Positions 25,701 to 39,300 of a DNA stretch of 64,000 nucleotides are shown piece by piece. The DNA lies in NCBI GenBank assembly GCA_009741485.1, contig CM019214.1, positions 10,172,313 through 10,236,312 on the forward strand. Direction: 5' to 3'. The position numbers and the translations under genes were made by a program. The stretch comes from Malurus cyaneus samueli. Taxonomy: Eukaryota; Chordata; Aves; Passeriformes; Maluridae. The notes under the pieces were generated by a model. That model did no database searches. It saw nothing but the letters and a program-made list of their open reading frames with translations, and was not told the DNA's origin. Positions within the stretch are counted from its first letter, which is position 1. Each line of letters opens with the position of its first letter.

Positions 25701-28267
25701 CCATGATAAAATTAGTAACTTAATGAGAATTTACCGTGGATGCGGTAGGTCTCATTCCACACAGGAGAACTCGGGTTAATTGATTGTGTTAATCACATCC
25801 TCCCCTACTCATCTTAATCCCTACATTTAATTTTATTTGGGTTGCGCAGTTCCCTTGAGGAGCTGTGCCTGATCTGAGTGCAGTCAGACTCAGTTAAGTT
25901 TCCTGACAGGCCAAGAGGAGTGGAAGGATGCACTGAGGATACAGCTCAATCCAAAACAGAAAGGACAGGAGGGAGAAAAACGAAAGGAATTTCAGATGCA
26001 GAATTCAAAGTACAAGTCCCGGGGCATTATCATTCTTATAATTGTAAAATTACTAAACAGAAATGACTGTTTTAAGAAAGAAAACAGACAGGAACAAGCT
26101 CTTCCTCACTGAGGGGTGTGAGGCAGCACCTGCTCCCACACTGCTGTGTTTTCTTCTCCCAGGGAGTGGGAATCCTCATCCATGCAGCCAAACAGGGCAG
26201 CCAGGGCTCGGTGCTGCTTCTGGACCCTGTCACAGACATGAATCTGAACCACACCGAGGTGCAGTGAAGTACAAACACTGTGGACATTCACAGGGGCTGT
26301 TGGAGCCCAGCCCATAGCCCAGTTTGGTTTCCCAGCACTGACAGAGCTCATGGGTCTCCACTCTGCAGGCAGGACACTTGTATTTTGTGAAGCCTCTGTT
26401 TAAGGATGCAGTAAGGAGAGGCTGCTGGGTGGAAATTTCAGTTCCATCTTTGAAATTCATCTCTTTTGCAACTTCAATTCAGATTATTAACGTTACTCTA
26501 ATACAGGTTTTTGTGATCTAATTTCCCTTAGCCTCAATTATGGGTTGAGGACATCAGCCCAGTGCAATCCTGGAGGAACAAAAAAACCCTGCCTAGTCTT
26601 TTTCTTCATCATTTTTTGCAAGTGAAGTAGTTAGCAAGGATTTAGAGCCGGTAATCTTACTCTCGACAATAAATCGGCAATCATTCGTGATGAGGCAAAT
26701 AGACATTCAAGCTGGGCAGAGAACAGCTGAAGTAGAACCTCAAGAGATTATAAAAGAAACCTGCTGATGTGCAGGTTTCTGACTTTCTGGTGTCAGCATT
26801 AAGCGACACTATTCAGGTTAAACAAACCTTTTTTCCTGTGTGAATAAAGCTTTGCTTCCAAACGCCGCTTTTCACTTGGTGAGCGAGGCGTGAGAATTTG
26901 AGTAGCTGGATACAAAGCCATGTGGCTCGTCAGCGTGCTGGAATATCAGCCATCCCCAGCACCCCAGGTTCAGCTGGATGCAGGAATCAATCACTTTATA
27001 GTGGAGTTATAAAAGCACAAAACGCCGAGTCTATAGAGCAGGCACACATTATTGTCACAGATAAACAGGGAGCGAAAAAAGCAGCAGCCTAAGGAAGTGC
27101 TAATCACAGCCATCCACTGGGATCTGGAATCAGAACAAGGCTGGTCACAGGTGCCGTGGAGTGTGGCCACAAGAGGCCAAGCAGGATCTTGAGGGGTTAG
27201 ACAGCAGAGCAGGGAAGACTTAAGACAATGTAAATAATCTTTCAAACCATAGAAATCTTCATATCCACACAGCTCCTGTGTAAATCCCCTTGCAGGACCC
27301 TCATGGGGCAATCCTGTTTGATCTCTTGTCACCAAACACCAGGAACAGCCCAGAGATAAAGAGCCCTGACCCTGCACTCCAGCCTGGCTCTCTCCTGTCC
27401 TGTCAGGCACAGGCTCCCTCTCACACCCTCCCATGGAGTGGGGATGCTCCAGCCCAGCTGCCCAGGAACCCTCCAGCTGAGCAGGTTCACTGTGTTCTCA
27501 TCCCACAGAAAATTCCACTTGGGAAGCCACTGTGGAGCTACACTTCCTCTCTTCAGATGTACACGATGTTGAGAGCCAATGCACTCGAAATACTTCGCAC
27601 CAGATTTTAGAGACTCGACAATTTTTAACTTTAGCACGGTTGCCTTTATTGATGATGCATTTACCCTTGTTCTCTCCAGGCAAGTCTATTAATGCACTGA
27701 TAACACTTAATCCTTGACCTGTTCACAGACAGATAAGCAGGCTGGTACCAGGTCTAGTCTCTCTAGCATAAATTACAGCACAATGCAAGGAGTTCCTAAG
27801 GATCTGAGCAGTTCGTATAATCCCAGTGGAATTAATAAATATGCTTCAAGATATTCCTTGTGCTGTAGCAGATTAATTTGTTTATATTAATGTATCTCAT
27901 CTTTGAATGCTGTAATCTCATCCTAGCTCCAGGAAATTGCTGTGATCCCTGCTCCAAAGCTCTTAAAATGTTGTATTAGTCACAAGTCTATTGCTGAGAT
28001 TAAAGAACTAAGAGAGTAAGGGGCACAACATGAGTGTGGTGAAGAGGAAGTTTACAGATACAAGGCTGCCTGTTTTTCCAGGGGAATCACAGTTGCATTA
28101 TGAGATTTAGGATATTTTTTTCTCCTGCTAACATTAGATTCAAAGACAGTCCCATGCTGGCATGTGATGTGTGAACTTCAAGGGAAAGTGTTTAGAGCAA
28201 GAAAAGACTGATGAGAGTTTTCCAAGAGAAGTGCCCATCCCATGAGCACTGCAGGCACTCTTTTTCA
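22752..28267. other. unique non-coding stretch
   Basis: No exon or repeat family recognised apart from tiny simple repeats: GGAA units near 24079-24092 and AAAC units near 24464-24482. A short Cys-rich minus-strand frame at 26230-26460 lacks properly spaced zinc ligands and is not called. Confidence 0.5.
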
Positions 28268-28500
28268 GAAGGAGAGGTTTACACATTTTGTCTATTTTAG
28301 GCAACACTGGAGCACTTGCCAGCCTCTAACAGGCTGCCCAGGGAAGTGGCTGAGGCACCATCCCTGGAGGTATTTAAAAAAAAAAAGTGAAGATGTGGTG
28401 CTTGGGGACACAGTTTAGTGGTGGACTTGGAAATGCTGGGTTAATGGTTGGACTTGGTGATCTTAGAGGTTTTTTCTAGCCTGAATGTTTCTGTGATTCT
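28268..28500 (+). mobile_element. CR1 LINE 3' end
   Basis: CR1 3' landmarks in order: AGGAGAGGTTTA, then AACAGGCTGCCCAGGGAAGTGG, CCATCCCTGGAGGTATTTAAA, GGACACAGTTTAGTGGTGGACTTGG, and the terminal GGTTGGACTTGGTGATCTTAGAGG, ending in a degenerate TTCTGTGATTCT tail. An A run at about 28375-28386 interrupts the usual 'tttaaaag' step. The fragment is 5'-truncated, as nearly all CR1 copies are. Confidence 0.93.
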
Positions 28501-29685
28501 CCAGGCTGAGAACTGGAGTGAGAGACAAACAGCAGCATTCCTCAGAGTGTCACCTCACCCCCACTGCTCCTGCAGGCTCCCTGGGACAGCAAATTCCTGC
28601 TGCCTTCCCACCCTGAGGCCACGCTCACCATCAGCCCTGGAACCGGCAGGAAGCAGCTCTCTCACCCAAAATTCAGAGCATCACTGGAAGGGGTGCAGCT
28701 TCTTGCTCTGGTTGTACCTGTCCTGACTGCCCAGTCTTGCTACAAAAGTCTGGATGATGAACGAATCATCATTTTAAATGTTTTGGTTACAGGTTTCCCC
28801 AGCACCTCCCTTTTGTGCTGTGAGTTTTGATTGCTGCTCAAAGCTGACCTACAGTTCATGCCTTCGTTGTGAAGAGGTCTAGGCATGATCAAGGCTCTCC
28901 ATTCATGGCCTTTACAAAAATTCAAGCCAGTGCTTTGTTAAAATGGCTTTGGAAATATTGGAGTTAGTGTGAGGAAGAGAGGAAAAGGGAGGCTATTGCT
29001 AGAAGCCTGTTTGGCAAACTGAGAGAAGGATATTTTGGGAGAATCAGAAGAAAATAGTTATTAAAACAGACACGTTTTTCTGGATCTTCTCTCTGAGTTT
29101 TTGGCTTCTGAAAAGCAGTCTGCTAATTACATGAAAAAATGCAAGAAGAGAAGGAAGTCCTGACTAATCCTAGTGTTGGATGTGGATGTATTGGCCACCC
29201 ATAATAAAACTCCTTGTCTCCTTCCCTCCCTGCCTCCCCTCTTCCCTCTCCTTTTCCTCTCTCCCTCCATTCTGAGCACTGATATACCCATAGTTTCTGT
29301 AACTGTGCAAATTCTTGTCCGGCAACAATTTCAAGCAAACCCAAACAGATCGCACAGTAATGTTAAAACAGTGGCCTCTGATTAAAAGAAAATAAGTTTA
29401 AAAGTACTCTAAAAGCATTAGCAGCTTCAGCCTAGCCAACAGCACAACAAACAGCATTTTTATTTACTTAGTCCTTTTCTTTTTTTAACGATTTTTCCAT
29501 TGAAACGGTTGCTAATTTGAAGCAGGAAATTCACCAGCTATGTCAGTATAATTTGCATCAATTAGTAACCCAAAAGTGGGTGCAACTCTATTTTGATCAG
29601 GGAAAAAAGCAATAGCCTGAGGGTCTCTCCAGAGAGGCACTAGCACAGAGCCATCATGTATTGCTGAGAACACCTCACAGGTGAT
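28501..29685. other. unique non-coding stretch with a pyrimidine tract
   Basis: A C/T-rich tract lies at about 29215-29272, potentially triplex-forming. No gene or repeat family recognised. Confidence 0.5.
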
Positions 29686-30300
29686 TCATGTGCACAGGGT
29701 GCTCCTTGTCCCTGAGGAGAAGGGTAAAAAAATATCATAATGAGTAAAAATTTTTTGGGGGTGAAAGAGAGGAAGTGTTTCATTGGTTATTTTAATAGCA
29801 ACCAAAGAGGCATTTATATGTGGGGATATTCTTGTCTGAAATATAAAAGGCAGAAGGACAGCAAGAAGAAAAATAATAATCAAGCATAAGCAAACATTAC
29901 AACTATCAATTTTCCTGCCTCGCATTTCCCCAGTTACAAATGAAGATGTTATTCTGATAAATGCACAGTAGCATCTATTCAAAGCAAATTTCAGGACTGT
30001 GAGAGGCACTGCTTGCAGCTCATGGGAGGAAAGGGAAGCAGTGTGCATCTCCTCATTCCTTGGGAACATCTCACCCTTCTCTTGGTCATTTGCCGCACGG
30101 AGAAAGAGCTTGCAGTTTTTTTCTGCAGATATAATTGCAGTTTCAATTTTGATTTGTATTACCTGGAAATCAAAGAGGAGCCTCCAAAGGGCAGGAGGGC
30201 CTACATGGCAGCTCTCTGGAGTCTCAGTGGCTACAGTATGTCTGTCTATATGGAAAATATTTTTTAAAACATGCTTGCTATGAGGAGTAAATGGCAACAT
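29686..30300 (-). other. 204-codon ATG-started open frame, unrecognised
   Basis: An uninterrupted minus-strand frame starting at a true ATG (complement of 30298-30300). The conceptual protein has one strongly hydrophobic stretch, CLCLIIIFLLAVLLPFIF, at about residues 137-154 and is otherwise mixed. I recognise no family, and there is no TATA/CpG promoter or nearby polyadenylation context. The reading could be chance in AT-rich DNA, where a T-rich plus strand yields hydrophobic codons. It is listed so it can be tested, not as a gene. Confidence 0.1.
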
Positions 30301-31921
30301 GGGCTGTCTGCCAATAACCTCAAATCTGTAGTGAGAAATAATTCAGTCTGCTTGCAAGCTGAGTTCTAGTCTTCTTCTCTTATACAGACTGTCGATTTCC
30401 CTGTGATTTACTAAGAGTAGGTACAAAACATATTTTATTAAGGCAACATCTTCCACTCTAAATCATGGTTCTTAAAGTAAAATGCCAGCATTTTACTCAC
30501 TGGCTCCCCAGCACCTTTCAGGCTTACTTTTAAACTTAATACATTGTGCTGAGTACAGGTCTTCACCACTGGTGGTGGCTTTCAGCATAAGCTGTTGGTA
30601 GATTTGGCTGCTGCTCTCCACATTTCATCAAGTAGTTTGAAACAATTTCCTTACCAGCAGGCTGGTGTGCGTCTTTGATGCATTTTCCCAGCTTATCTAA
30701 ATTGTTGAAAAACAGTTGAGCAATGATCACTTAAAAGTGAAAGTTCACAAGTATCAAGCTGATTTTCAGCTGTCTGGGAGGTGAGGATGAGAGTGACATT
30801 TGCCACTACCCCCGTAACAGAGATGACAGAACAGCTCCTCCAGAAAGCCCTCGCTGTTCTCACCAAAACCAAACAAGAAACTGCTGAAGTCAGGCATGGG
30901 AGTGGTTTCATAACCCATTGTAACAGTGCCTTGTGTGAGTTTAACCTCTGAAATGCTTTTGAGTGCTGCTTCTGACTGAGTGTGGAGCAGAGCCTTGGGG
31001 CTGCAATTTGAGATGCACGGAATGGTGATGTGACATCATGGTGTGGTGGAAAGATGAGCCTCAAAGGAGCTGCAGAGTTGCCCAACTCAGCATTTAAGAA
31101 AATGGGAAATGAATAAATGTCCAGCCTGTGCACATGCTAAGGGGTTGCATGTGGGATTTAGTGCTGAGGTGCCACACGTCCTTGGACACAACAATAAAGG
31201 TGTGAAGCCTGGCATCAGAATTGGTCAAATTCAGAACTTGCTCTCCACTCTCCTCCCATTAGTTCCCACTTCAGCTGTGTCTTTGGTCACATCCCTTGTT
31301 TGTACAGTTCATTGCAGTGATTTTATGTCTTTGTACAAAATTCAGCTTTCAGCTGTAAGGACTGGGCATGAAGGGGGTGTTTAAGCTGCCCTGACCGTGG
31401 GCTGCTGCTGAAATCACTCCCCTTTCCCTTGTCCACAGACACCTCTGGCTCCAGCTGCTTCCTCTGCACAGGCTCTGCTGTGAGCTCAACCCCTCACTGT
31501 GCTGCCTCAGGACTTCAGCAAGCAAAGCACAGACTGCAGAGCTGCTTGGGCTGAGCTGGCTGCTCACGGGGTCAGAGCAGCGCTGGTTTTAGGGAAAGGG
31601 GTGGAGAAGTGTTGCTGGGGAGAGGGAGGACAAATACACCCTGAGATGTTTCATCCCAGAGGATTTAGGATTAAATGTCATCCTGTTGGGGTGCAGATAG
31701 CATGTTATCCACAGCAAGTACATGGGCTGCTTGCAGGGAAAATTGCTAACCCAGTCATTATTCCCTGTGTTTATGGTCAGGAAGGCCTGGAGCTCACTGG
31801 CCACACAAATGGTGATGCCAGGGTATGTCTGGCCTTAGCCACATTCCTAAAGGCAGGTTGTGAGAGGTAACAATCCCAAAGCTTGCATGATAAAAATGCA
31901 TCTCTCAATTAAAGATTGAGC
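30301..31921. other. unique non-coding stretch
   Basis: No repeat family or exon recognised; overlapping short open frames on both strands. Confidence 0.5.
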
Positions 31922-32761
31922 TTATTCTCTGCAGGTTAACCCTGTTTGATGTCTGCCTCTCCACAGCCTGCAGAGAGAGAAGGGGTCTGCGGGAGTGGGA
32001 GCATCCCCAGGGCAGCACCCCTGCTCTGTGCTTTGCCTGAGGAGCTGGAATGTAATGAAGGTGTTTGAGTTCCACATTAACTGCTCAGGCTTTTCAGGCT
32101 CTGACTGTGGCTCTTGGAGCTGAGACAGGGCCCGACAGCACTTCAGCTGGATGAAATAAAGAGAGCAGCAACTGGAGCCCAGCCAGGATGCAGTTAGCTG
32201 AGAGAGAGAGCGCTTCCTTTTCATTTTTACAAATTTGTTCCAAGACTGTTTTATTAAGCTTGTTCTTTCTTTACAGAACACTGGTCTAGTTTTCAAAAGA
32301 GTTTCAGGCTGACTGGAAAACCCCTCCACTTGTGAGGAAATGCTGATCCCAAATTCCTGCCTGTTCCCGTGAAGCCCAACAGTCGGACATAAGGCTGGGA
32401 TGCTGAGGAGATGGAGGACATCCCCTTTGAGAGGCAGAGGGACCAGCTCATCCTCTGGAAACAAAGCCCAATCAGCACACCCTGATTTGGTGGGGCACTG
32501 GGTGGGCTTTTCACAGGCTCTTCTCAAATGTGGAAAAGCTGGGAATAAGGCTGGACCTGTTGTAAAAGCAGACTTGGGGGTACTACAGCAGCAGCATTGC
32601 TCCAGAGGTGGAGTTCCCTGAAATGTAAATAAAGGAAGGCTTCCTAGAAACCCTGTTGTGGAAATAGCCTTTCTTAGGTGCTCCTGTGGCTGGTGTTGGC
32701 TGCAGAAACACTTCCCTGGGCACATCAGAATGAAGGGAACATCCAGGAAGTTTGGAGTCAT
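31922..32761 (-). other. 279-codon ATG-started open frame, unrecognised
   Basis: The longest ATG-started open frame in the window outside the low-complexity 3' region. From the first ATG (complement of 32759-32761) it runs 279 codons; the frame stays open upstream to at least 32809. The conceptual protein is rich in Cys, Ser, Leu and Pro, with a basic patch (KMKRKRS) near the middle and no domain I recognise. A shorter frame overlaps it in another phase on the same strand. It may be a chance frame in locally GC-richer, CpG-poor DNA, or a lineage-specific transcript. Confidence 0.12.
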
Positions 32762-32809
32762 CTGTTGGCACAGACAGAAACTGTGGAGCTGGAGAACACC
32801 TGCAGCCAA

Positions 32810-35800
32810 ACTGAGGAAGAAAGGAATGTCCTGGTGGAATAGCAGCTGCTGTTCCTAGAGTGCACTGAGAGAAGATAAAGTTGCTCTGATGAGAAAATCA
32901 GAGGCCGGAGTGAGGATGCAAAACAATGCTCATACCAAAGTGCTACAGTCTGAAAAAAGAAGAATGAATAAAAACATCAGAGAATCAGGTGGAGGGATAT
33001 TCAAAGGAGGAGTAACAAGACATTCCTATGTGCTGGATCCCAGCATGCAAGTGAAGCCCTTGGTTTTAGGCATACAGCAATGGACAGGTAAAACTGCAGG
33101 GAATGGGTTGTAAATACATACTGAAAAGATGAACCATGTTTTCTTAGAGTCTTCTCTCTGAGGCCAGGAGAAGCACTGGTCAGCACGGGACTGTGGTGCT
33201 GTTGATGGGAGTTGGGTCTCTCTGTCTCCACCATGATCAGGGCTCTGGAGGCTGATCCTGCAAACTGTTCAGTGTCACAGACATCACAGCCATGAGAGGC
33301 CAGAGAAGGACACAGCAGGTCCAGGACCAGGCACAATAAAAACAGGGATAAGGCTTTCTGGGAGGCTCATGTCAGGCAGACAAGAGGCTGTTTAAATCTG
33401 CATTGAGATCATGGGCAAAATACCCAAGCTTAGGATATGGAGCTAGGAGACTTAACCAAATTGTATTGATGCAACTCGAATCAATTCGTATTTGATTTGG
33501 TCAACAAGCCCAAAGCTTGTGTAGGTATTTGTACTTCAGAGGGATAATGGATTATTCCGGGTTAGGTCAAATGAGGAAGGAATTGACTTCAGCTAAGATC
33601 AGACAGGTGCTCCCCTTTGGGCTGGTCCTGTTTGTGGAGCTGCTGCCCCTTTGGGCTTAAAGGACTGAGTGTGGGCGCTGAGTTAATTCCTGTGACCCCA
33701 AACTGAGGACAAACCCTGGAACAGGTGTAGCTCTTTGCCTCTCAGGCTAAATCAGCGTGAACTACTCTTAACCCAATTGAAATATCTCCATGGAAAGAAG
33801 TTTCAAAACATCTTCTATTTTCCTGCTGCTTGATTGCATCAGCTTAAAATTCGCCTTTCATTCAAACTGGTGGAAATTTGCCTGCAGTCTGCTCTTTAAG
33901 CAATATGGCTCTTGAAAATTAAACTGGCCTCAGATTGCAGAGAAATGAACAGAAAAGGGAAGAAACTTTATCCTAGACAGGAATCTTAACAGTGACTCTG
34001 ATCTTCATGTTTAAGCTAATACAGTGCCACTGATACCAAAGCAGATATTTTTCCTTTACACAGAAATAAATTTGATCAGGGGTTAGGCTGTTAATTCAGT
34101 ATTATTCAACTAGATGTAAGATTTTTATAACATTACCAGTTTATTAATAGTCAGAACATGAAACTTTACATTAGTGTCAGGGATGTGGGGGAAAAGCAGA
34201 ATGAAGAATGGAAAAAGATGGTATTATTTGCCCAGGGCAGACAATTAAAGAGCAATCTACTTTAACAGTGTCACCTTTATATAATTTCTCCTGTCTACCA
34301 TCACCACAGTTTTCCACACCTCAGGGGAAGAACCAGCATTCTTTGCAGAGTTCCTAAATGGGTTTTTGTTTCTGTAAGATACCCTTATTAACATTTATTT
34401 TCATTTTTATTTTTTCTTCTTTTGGCAAAAAACAACCCGTAGAACCACCCCCAGACTTTGCAGAACTACACAGTGAAGTTAGTCCTGGTGCTGGCAGAGT
34501 GGAACTGAATGCTGGGACACATTCTCTGCCTTTGTGCTCTTGGGCAGCAGAGCCAAGATGAAAACTCCTATTTTTGTTTTTCATACATCTTAATGTATTA
34601 CATGGGTTTCCTCAAAGATATCATCAGCTTCTCTTTCCTGCTTATTTATTCAGCAAATGTCTTTGCATCTGAGTGAAAAAGAACTTTTAATTTTCAGGGA
34701 TCTGGGCTCTTTAAGTTAATTTCTGTTAATATATTATTTTACATTTAAAAAGCAAAGGCCCCTCATAGATGTTTGCACAAACAGTTTCTATAAAGATGTG
34801 TCTGAAATTAAATATATGTTCTTGGGAATGACTCTTCTTGTCTTTTGGTGTCAGCCTCTGGTTTCTGGAATTCAACATGACTGTACTGTCCTGCCATCCT
34901 TGTTGAACTTTGTAGAATGACAAGATTCCCTCAATATTATTATTAATGTCATCTTACCTCTTCAGTGACATTGAAGGTGTATTTCATGAACATTTTGGCT
35001 CTTGTTTCTGTTATCACATAAATTACAGAATCCATGTTATAAAAAATATTTGAAATAGTAATCCTTACAACTGGGGATAAAAATGTAGGTGCAACGATTT
35101 ACTTAAGGACCAGTTTTCTCCAAAAGTGTGCTTACCTTTTGTTTTTAGGATTTTATGACCCCAGACCATGGCAGATGCCTGTCTATCACAGGCACTGCAG
35201 ATCTATGGCTGGATGTAAGGCAGAATTCCAGATTTGCTGTACCCATGAAACATCACTTAAAGTGATCACATTGAGTGTCTCACTTAAAACATACAGAGCA
35301 TAATATTTTAAGTGAGCAAATAAGCTTCATAAGCATTTTTAAGAAATGTGACCTTAAAGTTGCTGGGTTTCATTCCTAAACTTTGTTTTGCAGATCATAA
35401 CCAGTATACAGTAATAAGCTTTTCACTAGTGCAGGTTTTTGTGAAGAGGATAAATGATGTCCCAAAGATGCACGTTGACACATTCCTGTTTTTAGCTTCT
35501 GCTTATTTTGTCTGCCACCTGGAAATTTTGCAAAAAGTGCCCATTGCCCTGATATCTATAAATAGTATTCTTTAAACTGTTTTCTTTTGCCTCTGGTATT
35601 AACCTTTGGGCTAGAGACTCACCTTTTGATAAATGCAAAGCTAGTTTACACAAAAAGTGTGTCTCAGTCCATGCCTCCTCATTCCAAGGCTTAGCCAGAA
35701 GAATCAGCTACATGAATCCATTTGGCAATTTGTCATGTTGATTTGACCATTTCTTGCCTTTTTTTTTTCTCTAATTGCACAAAAATTAATTGTGTGGAAT

Positions 35801-36336
35801 TTATCTTACAGGAAACTATTTTTAAGAACATACTACTCCTACACTAATCTATGAAACTTAGACCTGAACTGTACAGCTAAACATTTATAATGTGCGCTCT
35901 AGATAAGAAATTCTGAGTTATTAATAAAAACACAAAGATAAAATACTGTTTTTAGCCTACCTTCTAATTTCAATATGTTTTCAAACAAGCCTTACAGCTT
36001 TGGTAATGGAAAATGGTCTTTCTGTTCTCAAGTCTGCCTTAAGGCCTTTAATTCAGACCAGGCTGATGTGGTCAAAAGTCATCATCCATTCGACTGCTCT
36101 GTGATCAGCTACAAAATGTGGAGTTGTGGAGGTTGAGTGTTTGCCTGTCTGTCATAATTGGCACCCGTGCTGGAAGTCTTAACAACCTTTCCAGAGCAGG
36201 AGCTGAATGCAAAAGCTCCCTCAGCTCCAGAGCCATCGCTCATGCCCCTAAACTGACTGGCAGCCTCTGTGACATATATCAATATTTTACAGGGGTTGTG
36301 GGACATCTGGCTGCTTAATCTGGGATTAGCCAGAAG
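32810..36336. other. unique non-coding stretch
   Basis: AT-rich, no repeat family or exon recognised. Confidence 0.5.
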
Positions 36337-36376
36337 CATTATTCACTTCTAACCCCCATTATTCACTTCTAACCCC
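36337..36376. repeat. perfect 20-bp tandem duplication
   Basis: The word CATTATTCACTTCTAACCCC occurs twice head to tail with no mismatch (36337-36356 and 36357-36376), so the duplication is recent relative to its surroundings. Confidence 0.95.
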
Positions 36377-39300
36377 TGAAGAGGCACAGCTTGAGGAGCT
36401 GAGGGTTTGAAAGAGGCTCCACATCTCCCAGGAGATCTTGAACAAGGGGGTGAGGAGGAGCCACAAACAGCACATGATGAACAGTTTGGGAAAGCCAAAC
36501 TTCTCATGGGTCACTTGAAATAGTGCAAAAAAAGGACCAAAATATTCCATAAGGTTTTGAATATGATTTCTTAGGAGGTCTCGTGTCAAAACGCAGTCAG
36601 ACTCATTTTACTGATATTTTAAAATGCAGGATGGGATAAAGTCAAATCCTTCAGTGTCTTCTATTGCAGTAGAAGAAAGAAGGGCCTCTGAGGAGCTACT
36701 CTCTGCTTTCTCTGTTCTCACTATTATTGATCATAAGCAAATTTTTAAAACCAGTACATTGACAGAATAGACAGAGGCAGATTTTGAATGTGCTGTCGGG
36801 AACTTTTCCCTTCAATGCATTTCTTTCAGAAAAAAGACAATGATCAAGTGGTATAAAAGTTTTCAAAATCTGATATGCAAGTTAGTAGACAAATTGTCGA
36901 AGAATCTTTACATGCTTAGAAGATCATGAATTTCTCTTTGACAATAAATAAATAATACTTTCATTTTATATTTTCTTCAGGTTGTTTCAGTATAAGATTT
37001 AGAAAAATGCACCTAGAAAAACTAGGAAGTTAGAAAAGTGGTATTTGAGATGTTTAATTGTATTTCACCCTTGAATGATCTTTTTATGTATAGGAGATCT
37101 GAACAGAAATTCTTTTATTAAAATACTCCTGGTATCCAAAACTCAGCCCGCTGAGTATAAAGGCCCTTCTGACACGTACAGAACTTCTGAGGATCCTTTT
37201 GCATGGACTTTGGGTGTGTTTAGACCTTTCCTCTGAACAAGGTGAGCAAACAGATAACATTGTCAATGAGGGGAAGTGAAATACTTTAAACAAATTGTGT
37301 GGAGCTACCTCAGTTATCTCTTAACCAGATTTGTGGGAAGTTGTCTCTCTGAAGCCAGTGTTCACCAAGGGAGAGAAAAGAGGCAAAGCTTGTAATAGTT
37401 TGCATCATCACCTTAAAAATGAGACTTGTTTTTTCCATTGCCATTGAATCCCTTTCCTACTCTATCAATTAACAATATCCTTGTGGTAAAAAAGAAAAAT
37501 CCATCCAAGGAAGGAAGGAAGATAATCCTTTTCCAAAATATTTCAGGTGATTTTGACACATATGAGGGCTGGTGAAGAACCAGACTCAGTTGCTGGATTG
37601 ATGGGCTGTAACAACCGTAGCTGGAAAAAACTGGTTTACTTTTCAGATTCCCAAGCATATTTTTCTTAGAAATAAAACCTGCATTTCTTTGCCTGAACAT
37701 TCATGTAGAATGGCCAGAAGAGTTGGCAAACAAAGCCACAAGACAGGACAATCTTGTCCACTTTTCTCAGAGAGGATGTCAAAACTCAATCACAAAAACT
37801 ATTGGCTATTACAAAAAAATAACTCAGTTCAACAAAAGACCCTCAGCTCTGAGTTTCTTATCCAAAAACAGTGCCCAAGGCAATGGAGGAACAAGACCCT
37901 TCTTTGACTGTTTCTCTACCCCTGAACTCCCTGGCACTGTATCCTGTTAACCTCTGTGTAGCTGAGTTGTTGTCAGCTTGTTTTTTCCAAAGGAAGGTCA
38001 GAGACTGCAACTTTCTGCTGTTCCAACTTGCTGTAGGACTGGGCTAACCCCTGCTTCTGTATGAGATCAGGCTGGGGAAGAGATTGAATTTCCTCCTATT
38101 TTCCCTGGAGTGGATAAAGCCTTTGTTCTGACAAGGGACAGAAAAAGGGACAACAACAGATCAACCAATTTCAGAGCCTGCCTTCTGCTCCGTGGCCTGC
38201 AGTGAGTGCCCTTAATGGTTCATCTGGCAGTGATAATTCATCCCCTTCTTCACAACAGATGCCCCCACCGAGTGGCAGAGTTGTTTGTGTGTCCTGTATG
38301 AAAGCATTGAGTTCATGAAACAAATTAAATTTTATTTTCTTCAGCTGGCAGAGGATTAGCCAGCAAGCAAAGCCTGGTGAAGGGTCTGCCCATTGGAGTA
38401 GGAACTCTGATTTCTCTTGGCAGAAAAGGTTGGAAGGATGCAGCTGTTTTTAACAGGGTGAGAGGGGAGGGAAGAATAATTTTTGTCTTCCAGAATTCAA
38501 ACCTGAGTTTTGGTTTTTCCTAATGGAGAAGTAGCATCTTCTCTGCTGGGAACTGAGATGCTCCTCACAACGATCTAGCACAAAATGTGTTTGTGGCTAG
38601 GACAGGGCAGCTGGGAGTGTTGGTTCTGCTTCTGAGAGCACACCCCACGTAGGCTCTGCCATTCTCTTGGGAACGTGGGCACGCCGTGGGGAGAGCAGGC
38701 GTGGGCTGAGCTGCAGCTCTCACGCTGCCTCATTGTTCCTCTGAGGGGGATAAGAACAGGCTCAGCTGGCAGCGTGCTAAGCTCAGGAGCAGGAGCAATG
38801 GGCTAAGTGCTTCTGAATTTAATAAAGAGTAGAAGTCAATTATAGCACCACGCAGGAGCAAGGTTAATTGGGGCAGGAGATGCAGCGGCAGGGCTTTGCC
38901 AGTTCTCCCTTTGTTCAGCACAGTCATCTATCCAGCTGTACACACAGTTACATATTCAACATCCTGAATGTAGGCCATGCTGGGGAAGAAAACTACCTCG
39001 AGCTTGAGGCTTAAAAGCAAACTCCCATTTGAATAATTCAAATACAAAAGACCTCCTAATTTTTATTGGGGCTGTATTTTTGTTTCTTTCTGTGGTTGTA
39101 TAACACACACGAATGTGAGGGAGCTCTTTGTTCTCTCCCTCTCGGGTGCTGTTCATCTGTGCAATGCAGAGCTACCTTGGCTCGCTGTGCTGACATTAAG
39201 AAAACCAAGCTTTGTCTGCAGCCCGAGTGTGAGGAGGGTTGTCTGCCAAGAACCATCAGAGTCAAGCCATGAGGGCAGGAAATGTGAAGTTTTAAGGTGG

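Noticed and set aside
26230..26460. Cys-rich minus-strand frame with CPAC and CECPQC, suggesting a zinc finger
   Set aside because: Ligand spacing does not fit a known zinc-binding fold, there is no start or splice context, and overlapping frames exist on the same strand.
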